Positions 36,653 through 45,555 of a stretch of DNA of 64,000 bases are shown one piece after another. Under the pieces are notes generated by a model, which had not been told where the DNA came from, searched no databases, and saw only the letters and a list, made by a program, of their open reading frames with translations. The stretch lies in the NCBI RefSeq assembly GCF_037055355.1, contig NZ_CP146350.1, positions 3,123,001 to 3,187,000 on the forward strand, given 5' to 3'. A program made the translations under genes and the position numbers. Every line of letters begins with the position of its first letter. Position 1 is the stretch's first letter. Origin of the DNA: Streptomyces sp. DG1A-41 (GTDB lineage Bacteria > Actinomycetota > Actinomycetes > Streptomycetales > Streptomycetaceae).

Positions 36653-37983
36653 GCGCCCGGCCCCCTCCGGTCGTCCTCCGGCACGCCCTGGTCCGGCACC
36701 CGGGGGCCGCCGAGCAGTTCGGCGGCAGCCTGCTGGTAGCGCAGCACGGCCTGTTCGGCGGCGCGCAGGTCGCAGGGGGCGCTCCACAGCATGCGGCGGG
36801 CCTTCTCGTACCGCTCGATCAGCAGCGTGTCCTCGGCGAAGCCGTGCCGGGCGACCTTCGCCTTGTACGCGTCGAGACGGCCGCGCAGCTCGGCCCGGAC
36901 CGCCAGGGGCGCGGTGACCGCCGTCAACGACTCGCGGGCGCGCAGCAGTTCGTCCTCCGCCTTCTGCTCCAGCGACTCCAGGAGCGGGGACAGGCGATGC
37001 CACTGCGCCTGCCTGCGGTACTCCGCGGCCGCCGCCAGCTGCTCCTGCAGCGCGGTCGGCGGTCCGCTGACGACCGGCACCTCCGTCGCCGCGATCTTCG
37101 CGAGGACCTCGCCGCGGGCGGTGCGCGCCTCGGCGAGCGTACGGTCCGCGCGGCTGAGGACGTCACGCAGTTTGACGATCCGCTTCTCGGCGTCCTGTCG
37201 TACCGTCAGGACCGCGTCGATCTCCCGGCGTACGTCCTCCAGGGCGCGCGCCTCCCGGTCGTACACCGTGGTGTCCGGCCTGCCGCCGCCCGGAGCCGAA
37301 CTGCCCTCCGCGGCCTGCCAGAACGCCAGCGGGTCGGAGATCACCTGCTCGCGCAGCTTCGTGAGTGTGCGGGTGATGCGCTCCAGGTCGTCACCCGCCG
37401 GGTGCTCGCCGGGGCGCACCCCGACCGAGTGCGCGAGCCGGCGGGTGCGCTGGAGTTCGGCCGCCAGCAGATCGATCCGGGCGGGCAGCGCCGACCAGAC
37501 CGCGTCGGCCGCGACGACCATGTCCAGGCTCGTCGCGTACAGCTCGTTCATCCGGTCGACGAGGGTGGCGAGCGAGTAGCGCTCGCTGAGTTTGTTCCCC
37601 GTGCCGTGCAGGGTCGGGGCGTTGGCCGTCGCGGTGGCGCTGCCCGCGACGGTGACCGACTCGCCGTTCAGCAGCTCCGTCAGCTCCACCAGGTCCTCGC
37701 GGCTGGACCAGCGGCGGCGGGCGCGGATCTCCCGGGCGGTGCGCAAGGCGTCCGTGTACGCGTCGAAGTACGTCCACAGCAGCGTGATCGAGGCCTCCGC
37801 GGACGTCCAGCGCTCCTGGGTGACGCCGGTGAGCTCGGCGCCCTCCAGGAGTCTGCGGCCCGCGTGGTCCTGGAGGGCGAGGAGCGAGGTCTCGATCGCC
37901 TCGTGCTCCGCGCCGAGCCGCGCCAGCGCACGGTCCACCTCGTCCCGGTCCATCACCGGCCCGGTGGATCCCGTGACGCCCAT
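36649..37983 (-). CDS. Coiled-coil protein of the pknG cluster, function unknown
   Basis: A 444-residue soluble and almost entirely helical protein starting MGVTGSTGPVMDRDEVDRAL behind GAGAGGTGA. Long heptad-like regions include EREIRARRRWSSREDLVELT-type segments, LEDVRREIDAVLTVRQDAEK and LLESLEQKAEDELLRARESL. There is no signal or membrane helix. Its 3' end overlaps the pknG start (ATGA), so the two are made together. It is not part of the mycobacterial pknG-glnX-glnH locus and could be an adaptor between membrane sensor and kinase; that role is inferred from position only. Confidence 0.85.
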   Translation of the reverse strand: MGVTGSTGPVMDRDEVDRALARLGAEHEAIETSLLALQDHAGRRLLEGAELTGVTQERWTSAEASITLLWTYFDAYTDALRTAREIRARRRWSSREDLVELTELLNGESVTVAGSATATANAPTLHGTGNKLSERYSLATLVDRMNELYATSLDMVVAADAVWSALPARIDLLAAELQRTRRLAHSVGVRPGEHPAGDDLERITRTLTKLREQVISDPLAFWQAAEGSSAPGGGRPDTTVYDREARALEDVRREIDAVLTVRQDAEKRIVKLRDVLSRADRTLAEARTARGEVLAKIAATEVPVVSGPPTALQEQLAAAAEYRRQAQWHRLSPLLESLEQKAEDELLRARESLTAVTAPLAVRAELRGRLDAYKAKVARHGFAEDTLLIERYEKARRMLWSAPCDLRAAEQAVLRYQQAAAELLGGPRVPDQGVPEDDRRGPGA

Positions 37984-38031
37984 CGATCACCTCTCGCTGC
38001 GGTTGTGCCGGTTGGGGGGTCGGTGCGGTTG

Positions 38032-39102
38032 TCAGGTCGTGCGGAGGTACTGCGGTGCCGGTGGTTCCGACTTCTCCGAATCCTTGCCCAGTGTCGCCGA
38101 CAGCCATTTGTCGTACGACGCCTGCCAGCCGTTCGCGGTGTCCTTGCGGTAGTCCACCAGGATCTGGTTGACCCGGCGTACCAGATCGTCGGCTTCCTTC
38201 TTCATCGCCACGCCGTAGTACTCGGCAGTGAAGGCGTCACCCTTGAGCTGGACCGTCGGATCCTGTGCCGCCTGGCTCGCGGCGAGCGCGCCGTCGGTGA
38301 CCACCGCGTCGGCCTCGCCGAGCTGGAGCCTGACCAGGCAGTCGAGTTGGTTCGGCACCGTCGTGGAGATGTCGGTGGTGGCGGGGAGTTTGCCGTCCTT
38401 CTTGTCCGCTTCCAGCGTGGAGTACGCCGTGGAGCCCGCCGCCGTGCAGATCCTCTTGTCGGCGAGCGTGTCGTCGTAGCCCTTGATCGGCGAGGATTTG
38501 GGGGCCAGGACCTGCTGTCCCGTCTTGAAGTAGGGCGCGGAGAAGGCGACGTCCTCGATGCGTTCGCAGTTGATCGTCATCGTGCGGACGACCATGTCCA
38601 CGCGGCCGTCCTGGATCGCCGGGATGCGTTGGTTGGTGGGGATCGCCTTGAACTGGACCGCGTCCGGGTCGCCGAGTATGTCCTCGGCGATGCGGTGGAC
38701 CAGGTCGATGTCGAAGCCCTCGAGCTCCGCCGTCTTGCCGCTGTTGGGGTTGCGGTAGCCCCAGCGGTAACTGTTCTGGTCGACGCCGACGATCAGTTTG
38801 CGCTTCTCGCCTTCGCGGTTCCTGATCGCCTGGATGGTGTCGCCGTCGGCGGAGGAGGGCGACAGGGTCTGCTTCTCGGGGGCCTCGCAGTCCTCTTCGG
38901 CCTTCTCGGCCTTGACCCGGGCCGACTGGGCGACGGCCTGGTCGTCCACGGTGCCCGGTCCGGACAGCGGGACGCACAGTGCGAAGACGGCCACCAGGGC
39001 GCAGACGACCGCCATCGCGGCCACCCCGCCCCAGCCCTTCAGACTGGCCCGCAGACGTCGTGCTCGCATGGTCGCGCCCCCTTTCACCCGTGTCCCGTTC
39101 AT
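38032..39102 (-). CDS. glnH: Glutamate/aspartate-binding extracytoplasmic protein GlnH-like
   Basis: A 356-residue exported solute-binding protein. A membrane anchor or signal (GWGGVAAMAVVCALVAVFAL) is followed by Cys, but the FALC context is a poor lipobox, so it may be membrane-anchored. The SBP_bac_3 domain reads LIVGVDQNSYRWGYRNP, ELEGFDIDLVHRIAEDILG, DMVVRTMTINCERIEDVAFS and ADAVVTDGALAASQA, with the amino-acid-binding Asp and Arg regions in place. The ATG at 39102 overlaps the glnX stop. ATG 39069 with GGGGGCGA is an alternative. In mycobacteria GlnH senses Asp/Glu and signals via GlnX to PknG. Confidence 0.92.
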   Translation of the reverse strand: MNGTRVKGGATMRARRLRASLKGWGGVAAMAVVCALVAVFALCVPLSGPGTVDDQAVAQSARVKAEKAEEDCEAPEKQTLSPSSADGDTIQAIRNREGEKRKLIVGVDQNSYRWGYRNPNSGKTAELEGFDIDLVHRIAEDILGDPDAVQFKAIPTNQRIPAIQDGRVDMVVRTMTINCERIEDVAFSAPYFKTGQQVLAPKSSPIKGYDDTLADKRICTAAGSTAYSTLEADKKDGKLPATTDISTTVPNQLDCLVRLQLGEADAVVTDGALAASQAAQDPTVQLKGDAFTAEYYGVAMKKEADDLVRRVNQILVDYRKDTANGWQASYDKWLSATLGKDSEKSEPPAPQYLRTT

Positions 39103-40535
39103 CGGTACTCCGACAGCCTGCGCCCGATGCCCAGCACCGCGCCGGCGGCGCCGAGCACCGCGAGGACGGCCGCGCCTGCCGCCAGGCCCGTCAGGGCGTC
39201 CCGGCCGTCATCGGCCGCGCGCTTGAACTCGGTTTCCTCGTGTGCCAGTGCGGTGCGCAGGTTCTCGTCGACGCTGTCGAAGCACTCACCGGTCGCGTTC
39301 TCGGTACCGATGACCATGTCCAGCGCCTGCTGGTAGTTGCCCTTCTCGTCCTGCTCGCGGGCCGCGGTGTGGCGCTTCTTCCACTCCGTCATGTTGCCGA
39401 CGGCGGCGGTGACGGGGCTTTCGCCCGAGGCGTCGTCGGCGAGCTTGCCGGCGGCCGCCAGATGTTTGCCCAGCGCGGTCATGTCCGTGCGGAAGTCGTA
39501 GTCGTAGGCGTCGTAGGTCTCTTCGCCGACCTTCTTCGTCTCGGCGCCGCGGGCCACGAGGGTGAGGTTCTCGTTGCCCCGTGCCTTGAGGGAGGCGATA
39601 CGGGCGTCGTGCAACACGTTCAGGGAGCGGACGCCGTGGTCGTAGGAGTCGTTCAGGCCCGCGCGGGCGATGCTGTGGCCGACGACCAGCCAGAGGAGGA
39701 CCACGGTCGCGGCGGCCGTGGCGGCGACCAGGCCGTGGTTCAGGACGCGGTTCGTGCGCTGGTAGTTGCGGTGCTGGGCCCAGGCGAGCGCGGCCAGGGC
39801 GGCGATGCCGAGGCCGATGGCGGCCCAGGGGTAGGGCGTGGCGTCCGCGTAGTCGGCGCGCAGGCGCTGGTTCTCCTTCTTGTACAGGTCCTCCGCCGCC
39901 GGGAGCATCTGCTGCTGCATTTTCTCGTTGGCGTAGCGGAGATAGGCGCCGCCGACCGGGAAGCCCTGGCGGTTGTAGGTGCGGGCGCGTTCGACCAGGC
40001 CCTTGTACTCCGGGAGGAGTCTGTTGAGCTTGGCGATGGTCGCCGCGGACGGGGAGGTGGGGTCCGAGTTGGCGGCGGCTTTGACGAGTTTCTCCGCGGC
40101 CGTGCGGATGTCCTTCTCGTAGCGGTCGCGGGAGGCGGCCGTCTCCTGGCCGCCGGCGAGGAATCCGCTGGAGGCGGCGGTGTTGGCGTCCGCGAGGGAG
40201 CGGTAGATGTCGGCCGCGTCCGAACTGAGGGGCTGACTGCTGGTGAGGACGTCGTCGGCGGCGGCGGCGCGGTCGGTCATCTGCCAGGCGGTGACGGCGC
40301 CGAAGGCGACGACGAGGAGCGCCAGGAACGCGCCGATGATCCGGAGGCGGCCGGGCTCCGTGACGGCGGCGGCACGGAGTTGGTCCAGTCCCTCGGCGAA
40401 GGCGGTACGGCGGGGCTGAGGTCCCGTAGGACCAGGAGGCGCCTGGGCCGGTGGTACCGGTTGGGCCGGTACTGCCGGGAGGGTGGGCAGGCCCGGGCCC
40501 GTTGGTGGTGTGCCGCTCGTCGGCAGGTGTGTCAC
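39099..40535 (-). CDS. glnX: Membrane signal-transducing protein GlnX-like
   Basis: A 478-residue membrane protein. The GTG at 40535 is chosen because GGGGGAGG lies four bases upstream. A Pro-rich cytoplasmic N-terminus is followed by a helix (IIGAFLALLVVAFGAVTAWQ), an extracytoplasmic helical domain (SSGFLAGGQETAASRDRYEK), a paired helix in the middle (WAAIGLGIAALAALAW, AATAAATVVLLWLVVGHSI), a second extracytoplasmic domain and a final helix (LTGLAAGAAVLAVLGAAGAV). The two tandem sensor-like modules resemble four-helix sensory domains, and the topology fits GlnX, the partner of GlnH and PknG. It is the first gene of the cluster. Confidence 0.88.
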   Translation of the reverse strand: MTHLPTSGTPPTGPGLPTLPAVPAQPVPPAQAPPGPTGPQPRRTAFAEGLDQLRAAAVTEPGRLRIIGAFLALLVVAFGAVTAWQMTDRAAAADDVLTSSQPLSSDAADIYRSLADANTAASSGFLAGGQETAASRDRYEKDIRTAAEKLVKAAANSDPTSPSAATIAKLNRLLPEYKGLVERARTYNRQGFPVGGAYLRYANEKMQQQMLPAAEDLYKKENQRLRADYADATPYPWAAIGLGIAALAALAWAQHRNYQRTNRVLNHGLVAATAAATVVLLWLVVGHSIARAGLNDSYDHGVRSLNVLHDARIASLKARGNENLTLVARGAETKKVGEETYDAYDYDFRTDMTALGKHLAAAGKLADDASGESPVTAAVGNMTEWKKRHTAAREQDEKGNYQQALDMVIGTENATGECFDSVDENLRTALAHEETEFKRAADDGRDALTGLAAGAAVLAVLGAAGAVLGIGRRLSEYR

Positions 40536-40698
40536 TGTGACCTCCCCCATGGTCATCCGTCGCCGCAAGTATCCCTTCCGGCTCTGACATCCGCACCGGC
40601 CTTGCCCCGATCTTGATCTGATCGCAGCGCGAGGCACCACCTCTTGCCCGGAAACACGTCGGGGGAATCGGTTCGGTTCCCGTCGGGAATGCGCACGG

Positions 40699-41139
40699 CT
40701 ACTCCACGTAGCGGCGAAACCCTTGCGCCAGCGCCTTGAAGCCGCACGCTTCGTAGAAGCTGTGCACGTACGCGTCGTCCGCTGCCAGCAACTGCACCTT
40801 GTAGCAGCCGGCCGACTTCCCCAGCCGCACGGCCGCTTCCATCAGTCGACGCCCGATGCCCCGCCGCTGGAAGCAGCCGGCCACCACCACGTTCTCCACG
40901 AAGAGGACGGCCCGGCCGCCACGGGTGAGATTCGGCATCACGATGCAGTCCGCCGTCCCGGCCACCGTGCCGTCGGCCTCGGCGACCAGGACGGTCCGCC
41001 CCTGCTGCCCGGATATGGCCGCCCAGACGGCATCCGCGGCCGCTTGGGACAACGGCGCGTCGTCCGGGTTCAGTTCGCTGTAGAGACCCAGCAGCGCTGT
41101 CAGATCGGCCTCGCCCGCCGCCCGCACCCTGATCTTCAC
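40699..41139 (-). CDS. GNAT-family N-acetyltransferase
   Basis: A 146-residue enzyme beginning MKIRVRAAGEADLTALLGLY. The acetyl-CoA binding motif A is VVVAGCFQRRGIGRRLMEAA (Q/RxxGxG/A), followed by VQLLAADDAYVHSFYEACGF, as in small GNATs acting on amino groups. It is not part of the glnX operon, with about 160 bp between. The substrate is unknown. Confidence 0.93.
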   Translation of the reverse strand: MKIRVRAAGEADLTALLGLYSELNPDDAPLSQAAADAVWAAISGQQGRTVLVAEADGTVAGTADCIVMPNLTRGGRAVLFVENVVVAGCFQRRGIGRRLMEAAVRLGKSAGCYKVQLLAADDAYVHSFYEACGFKALAQGFRRYVE

Positions 41140-41185
41140 GGGCTGAGCGTAGAGCGAGGCCTGCCTCGGGGAGACCTCGGGACGG

Positions 41186-42594
41186 TCACTCCCCCGTCGG
41201 TGCCTCCCGGCGGCGGAGCACGATCAGGGTTCCCCCGCCGATCAGGACCAGGGTGATGGCGATGCCGGCGATGAGGGGGGTGACCCCGGAGCTGCCGGTC
41301 TCGGCGAGGTTGGTGTCGGTGGCCGTGCCGCCCACCGGGGCCGGGCTCGGCTCGCTGAGCGTCTGTGTGGCCGTGCCCGTCTCGCTGCCCTGGATCCGGC
41401 AGTCCAGCATCCCGGTGAAGCGCTGGGTGAAGCCGCCCGGGCCGCGGATCGTGAAGTCGTACGCCTGGTCCTCCTGGAGCGGCACCGTCACCGTTCGGGA
41501 CTCGCCCGGGGCGATGGTGTGCTCAAGGCCCGCCAGTTCGAAGGTGAACGGCTCGTCGCCCTTGTTGGACGCGATGATGTCCACGCCGCCCTCGGCGCAG
41601 TTCTTCGCCGCCGACAGCGCCGGGATCGCGCCCTCCTTCGCCCAGGTCGCCCCCGCCGTCGCCGACACCGTCGACTCGCTGGAACCGGCCAGGATCTGCG
41701 TCTGGCTCCGGCTCTCGGAGGCGAAGGCACGGCCGACCGGCACCGTGGTCGAGGCCTGCACGGTCAGTTCCGCCGTGCCGGGCGCCGCGTCCTCGGGCAC
41801 CTCGAAGAACACCTGTCCGCCGTCGTACGTGGAGGTGACGGCCTTGCCCTGCTTGTCGACGATCCGGACCCCGCTCGTGGCGGCGTCCGCGGGCGGGCTC
41901 ACCGTCACGCTGCCGGCGTTCGTGTGCACCGTCACCGGACCCAGCCGCTCCCCGGCCGGCCGGAGACCGCCGGCGGGTCGAGGGTGAGCGAGGCCCGGGG
42001 CTCCGGCAGGCTGCGGGCGTTCTTCTCCAGGTAGTCCGCGAGCTGCTCGGCCTGCGGGTCGAGCGCGTCGACGGCCACGTCGTCCGAGTACCGCCAGATC
42101 GCCACCTGTGTGCCTGCCGCCGCGTCCTGCTCGGTCAGCGCACCGCGGACGCCCGCCTTCCGTGCCAGCGCCGCGAGGTCGTTCACCTGCGGGTAGGAGT
42201 TCTGGAGGATCCAGCGGATCCGCCCGGCGTCCTTGTTGGCGCCCAGGGACGTGCCGCTCCAGGGCGTCTCGTGGTACTTGGCGTCCCGCTGCGTCGGGTT
42301 GTGCAGGTCGACGCAGTACGTCTGGAGCATGCCGCCGCCCTCGACGGACATCTCGAACAGGCCCGCCGACACCTGCTGGTCCCCGGTGTCGCCATGTATC
42401 ACCGCGGTGCCGTACGTCTTGAGCCCGGCTGTCGTCGCGGTCGCTCCGCCCTGACTCCGCGTCGTCTCCTCGGCGGCCGCCTGGCCGACGCCGGCCAGCA
42501 CGCCCGCGGCGACAAGCCCGGACACGAGCGTCGCGGCACCGAGGCGGGCGGCCCCTCGCCTGCGTACGAACACCGCGGAGAACGAAGCAAACAC
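41186..42594 (-). CDS. Thioester-domain LAXTG surface protein, interrupted by one-base deletion
   Basis: The GTG at 42594 (AAAGGGA upstream) gives a signal peptide (AATLVSGLVAAGVLAGVGQA) and a thioester domain with LQTYCVDLHN and AAGTQVAIWRYSD, the Cys and Gln that form the internal thioester. At the C run 41950-41953 one base is missing. With it, GRPGERLGPVTVHTNAG would connect to beta-sandwich repeats, a Thr/Pro stalk, NLAETGSSG (LAXTG sortase E signal), a membrane helix and the RRRE tail. The full length is about 469 residues. Such proteins attach covalently to host or environmental surfaces through the thioester and are sorted to the Streptomyces aerial-hyphal wall. Confidence 0.9.
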
Positions 42595-42872
42595 CAAATT
42601 CCCTTTCGAGCAGGACCCGTTGACGTGGGGGGTACGGTCCCACCTGCAGAATCGGAAGCCTCGCAGGCCACAAGAGCCTCGAGAACCATGCCCGGCATCC
42701 TAGGTATGCGGCGGACGCCTCTCGCCGGTGGGACGGTCGGACGAGTGATCCGACTCGGAATCGTTATCGCCAAGACCCCTTGTGAGCAGGGCTTATCGAC
42801 AAGTCCACCCCCGATTTTCGGTGCGTACTCGCCGATAAGCCGCAGTCCGGGCAGACAAGCGGGTGATTGATG

Positions 42873-43349
42873 TCATGTCAACATGACGGATTCCGGGGGT
42901 TGTTGAGAATGAGCGCCCGTGGGATTCGGCGAACCGGCCAGGGGTGTCCCCCAGTTGGGTTCGGGCTGCGTCGGCGCGGACACCGTTTCCGGCTTGCCTG
43001 CGCGGCGGAACGCCGAGGTGCCCCAGGCCAGGTCGTGTCCGATCGCGACCGCGTCGATGTCCGTCGAGGTCCAGCTCTGGCCCTCACGCACGTCGGTCCG
43101 GACCTTCAGCCTGCCCTGTACGATCACGGGCTCGCCCACCGTCAGCGACGCCGCCGTGTTCGTGGCGAGCTGGCGGTTCGCCCACACCGTGAAGAAGTTG
43201 GTGTGCCCGTCCGTCCACATGTTCTTCTCGCGGTCCCAGTAGCGGGCGGTCGCCGCCAGCCGGAACCTCGCCGACGGGCCGGACGCCATCTCCCGGTACA
43301 CCGGCTGCGTCGCCACCCTGCCGACCGCGCAGACCATGGTCTCGTTCAT
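42873..43349 (-). CDS. ssbB: Single-stranded DNA-binding protein, SsbB paralogue
   Basis: A 158-residue OB-fold protein starting MNETMVCAVGRVATQPVYRE. Core strands are ARFRLAATARYWDREKNMWT, FFTVWANRQLATNTAASLTV and PVIVQGRLKVRTDVREGQSW. The C-terminal tail lacks the DDDIPF-type acidic tip, which points to the SsbB paralogue and not the replicative SsbA. Its location next to dynB matches the locus in S. coelicolor, where SsbB supports chromosome segregation at sporulation (from memory). Confidence 0.93.
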   Translation of the reverse strand: MNETMVCAVGRVATQPVYREMASGPSARFRLAATARYWDREKNMWTDGHTNFFTVWANRQLATNTAASLTVGEPVIVQGRLKVRTDVREGQSWTSTDIDAVAIGHDLAWGTSAFRRAGKPETVSAPTQPEPNWGTPLAGSPNPTGAHSQQPPESVMLT

Positions 43350-43678
43350 CGCGAACCCCTCCCTCGCCCGGACTGCGACGCCGGGCCTACATGCGTACGA
43401 GCCCGTCCCGTACGGCTGTGTCTGTCAGACTGCCGCCGCCGGGCCGAGCCCGCTGAGCACTGTGGATCACCGTCCGCCTGTGGATAACGCCGCCCCCCGG
43501 ACGGGTGATCCCAAGCGGTGAGGGATGCCGAGCGGCGAGTGATGCAAGGGGGCGGGTCACGCCGAGTCGGGGTGACGCCGAGTGACATCTGCGGCCCGTC
43601 ACAACCGCCACGCCCCGGAGTCACCGTCCCGGCCAAGGCGTCACCACCCCCGCACAGGCGCCGCCCCCTACGCAGGCG
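43350..43678. other. Intergenic region between ssbB and dynB
   Basis: 329 bp without a convincing gene. It holds the ssbB promoter region (GGGAGGGG ribosome site at its left edge) and short direct repeats of GCCGAG/GGCGAGTGA and ACGCCGAGT (about 43525-43585). No terminator-grade hairpin was found by eye. Confidence 0.5.
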
Positions 43679-45552
43679 TCACTTCCCCGCGCCCACCACC
43701 CTCCCGTACTGCTCCCGAACCTCCCGATACCGCAGCAGCTCCGCCGCCACCGGATCCAGCACCCGGGCCCTCCCGCACCCGGCCGCAGCCTCCCGCAACC
43801 GGCGTTCCGCCTCCAGGCCGTAGCGCCGGGCCGGCCCCGTGCCGCCATCCGGCAGCTCCACTCGATGAGCGGGCCGCCGACGATGCCGATCACCATCAGC
43901 AGCACCGGCACGCCCAGGTTCGGCGACATGACCCCGACGATCTGGCCCAGCAGCCACAGACCGCCCAGGAACTGGAGGATCGTCATGGACGCCTGGGACA
44001 GCACGGCCATCGGCCACCACCCCGGTCGCGGCGGCCGCCCCGTCGGCACTCCCGCGCGCACGCTCAGCTCGTCCAGCGCCTCGGGCAGCCCCTGGGAGCC
44101 GCGAGCGGCCGCCTCGCGCACCGCCTGCGCCCAGGGCGAGGGCAGGCCGACCGAGGCCCGGTCGGCCACCGTCCGTACCGCCTGTTCGACCCGCTGCCGG
44201 GCGGTGGCCTCCTCGTCGGCCTGCGTGCGCGAGGGGAGCCGCCCCGCGGTGGGCTCGCCGCGGTCCTGGTACCAGCGCCACAACCGCAGCCAGGGCGTAC
44301 CGCAGGCGCGGTTGGCGTTGCGCAGCCACGCACGTTCGGCGGCCTCGCCCGCCGCCGCGGCGCCCACCGCGTCCGCGAGCCGGTCCGCGAACTCCTCCCG
44401 GGCCTGTTCGCTGAGCCCGGTCCGGCGCTGCGTGGCGTAGACGGGCCACAGCCGGGCCGCCGCGATGTCCACGTCGGCCGAGATACGGCGGGCCGGCGCC
44501 GTGCGCTCCGCGACGAACTGGCCAAGCGCCTCGCGCAGTTCCCCGACGCCGTCCCCGGTGAGCGCGGACAGCGCGAGCACGGTCGCCCCCGGTTCGCCGT
44601 ACTCCCCGAGGGCGATGCCGTCCTCGTCGAGGAGCCGCCGCAGGTCGTCGAGGACCTGCTCGGCGGCCTCTCCGGGCAGCCGGTCGATCTGGTTGAGGAC
44701 GACGAACATGACCTCCGCGTGGGCCGCCATCGGCCGCAGATAGCGCTCATGGAGGATGGCATCGGCGTACTTCTCGGGGTCGACGACCCAGACGACCGCG
44801 TCGACGAGCGCCAGGATGCGGTCCACGTGCTCGCGGTGCTGTACGGCCGCGGAGTCGTGGTCGGGCAGGTCGATGAGGACGAGTCCGCGCAGCTGGGACT
44901 CGCCGTCCCCGGTCGGCAGCGGACGCCGGCGCAGCCGTGGCGGGATGCCGAGCCGTTCGATGAGGCTCGCGGCCCCGTCGCTCCAACTGCACGCGATGGG
45001 CGCCGCGGTGGTGGGGCGGCGTACTCCCGTCTCCGAGATGGCCACCCCGGCGAGCGCGTTGAACAACTGAGACTTGCCGCTGCCCGTGGCGCCCGCGATG
45101 GCGACGACGGTGTGCTGCCCGGAGAGCCTGCGCCGGGCGGAGGCCTCGTCGAGCACCCGGCCCGCCTCCGCCAGCGTCCGGCTGTCGAGCCGGGTGCGGG
45201 AGAGCCCCACCAGTTCGCGCAGGGCCTCCAGCCGGGAGCGCAGCGGCCCGTCGTAGACGAGCGGGGACACCGTCGGCGGGGCGGCGGTACGGCTGTCCAA
45301 CACGGCGTACTGGTTTCCTGCGGTGGCCTCGTCGACCCGCCGTGCGATGAGCCCGTCGTCCCAGGCACCCGGGGAGTCCGTACGGGAGGAGGCGTCGCCG
45401 TCCGGCACGCGCGCGCGGGTGTCGTCCGTGCGCTCGCCCTGGGAGGCGCTCTCGGGGGGCTTCGCCGGTGGGTTCTCGGCGGCTCCCGCATTGTCCGCGT
45501 CGTCCGGCTGGTCGGGGCGCTCGGCGTGGTCCTGGTCAGTGACGGCGGTCAC
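43679..45552 (-). CDS. dynB: Dynamin-like GTPase DynB, interrupted by one-base deletion
   Basis: The GTG at 45552 starts a protein with an acidic N-terminal 90 residues and a G domain: G1 IAGATGSGKSQ at about 152-162, G3 LIDLPDHDS, G4 VLNQIDRLPG. Helical stalk regions and two membrane segments (MTILQFLGGLWLLGQIVGVM, VPVLLMVIGIVGGPLIEW) follow. At the C run 43835-43838 the frame slips. Restored, it would continue PARRYGLEAERRLREAAAG and end YGRVVGAGK at 43679. DynB is the membrane-anchored half of the pair that stabilises FtsZ rings in sporulation septation. The stop of dynA is 4 bp upstream. Confidence 0.88.
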
Positions 45553-45555
45553 CGG

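Noticed and set aside
33491..39336. Rightward open frames of nearly 1000 codons opposite pknG and glnH
   Set aside because: They mirror the codon bias of recognised genes on the other strand and show no family motifs or ribosome sites.
43525..43590. Short GCCGAGT repeats that might suggest a CRISPR or iteron array
   Set aside because: Units are too short and irregular; no spacers, no cas or rep genes nearby. No CRISPR array was seen anywhere in the window.
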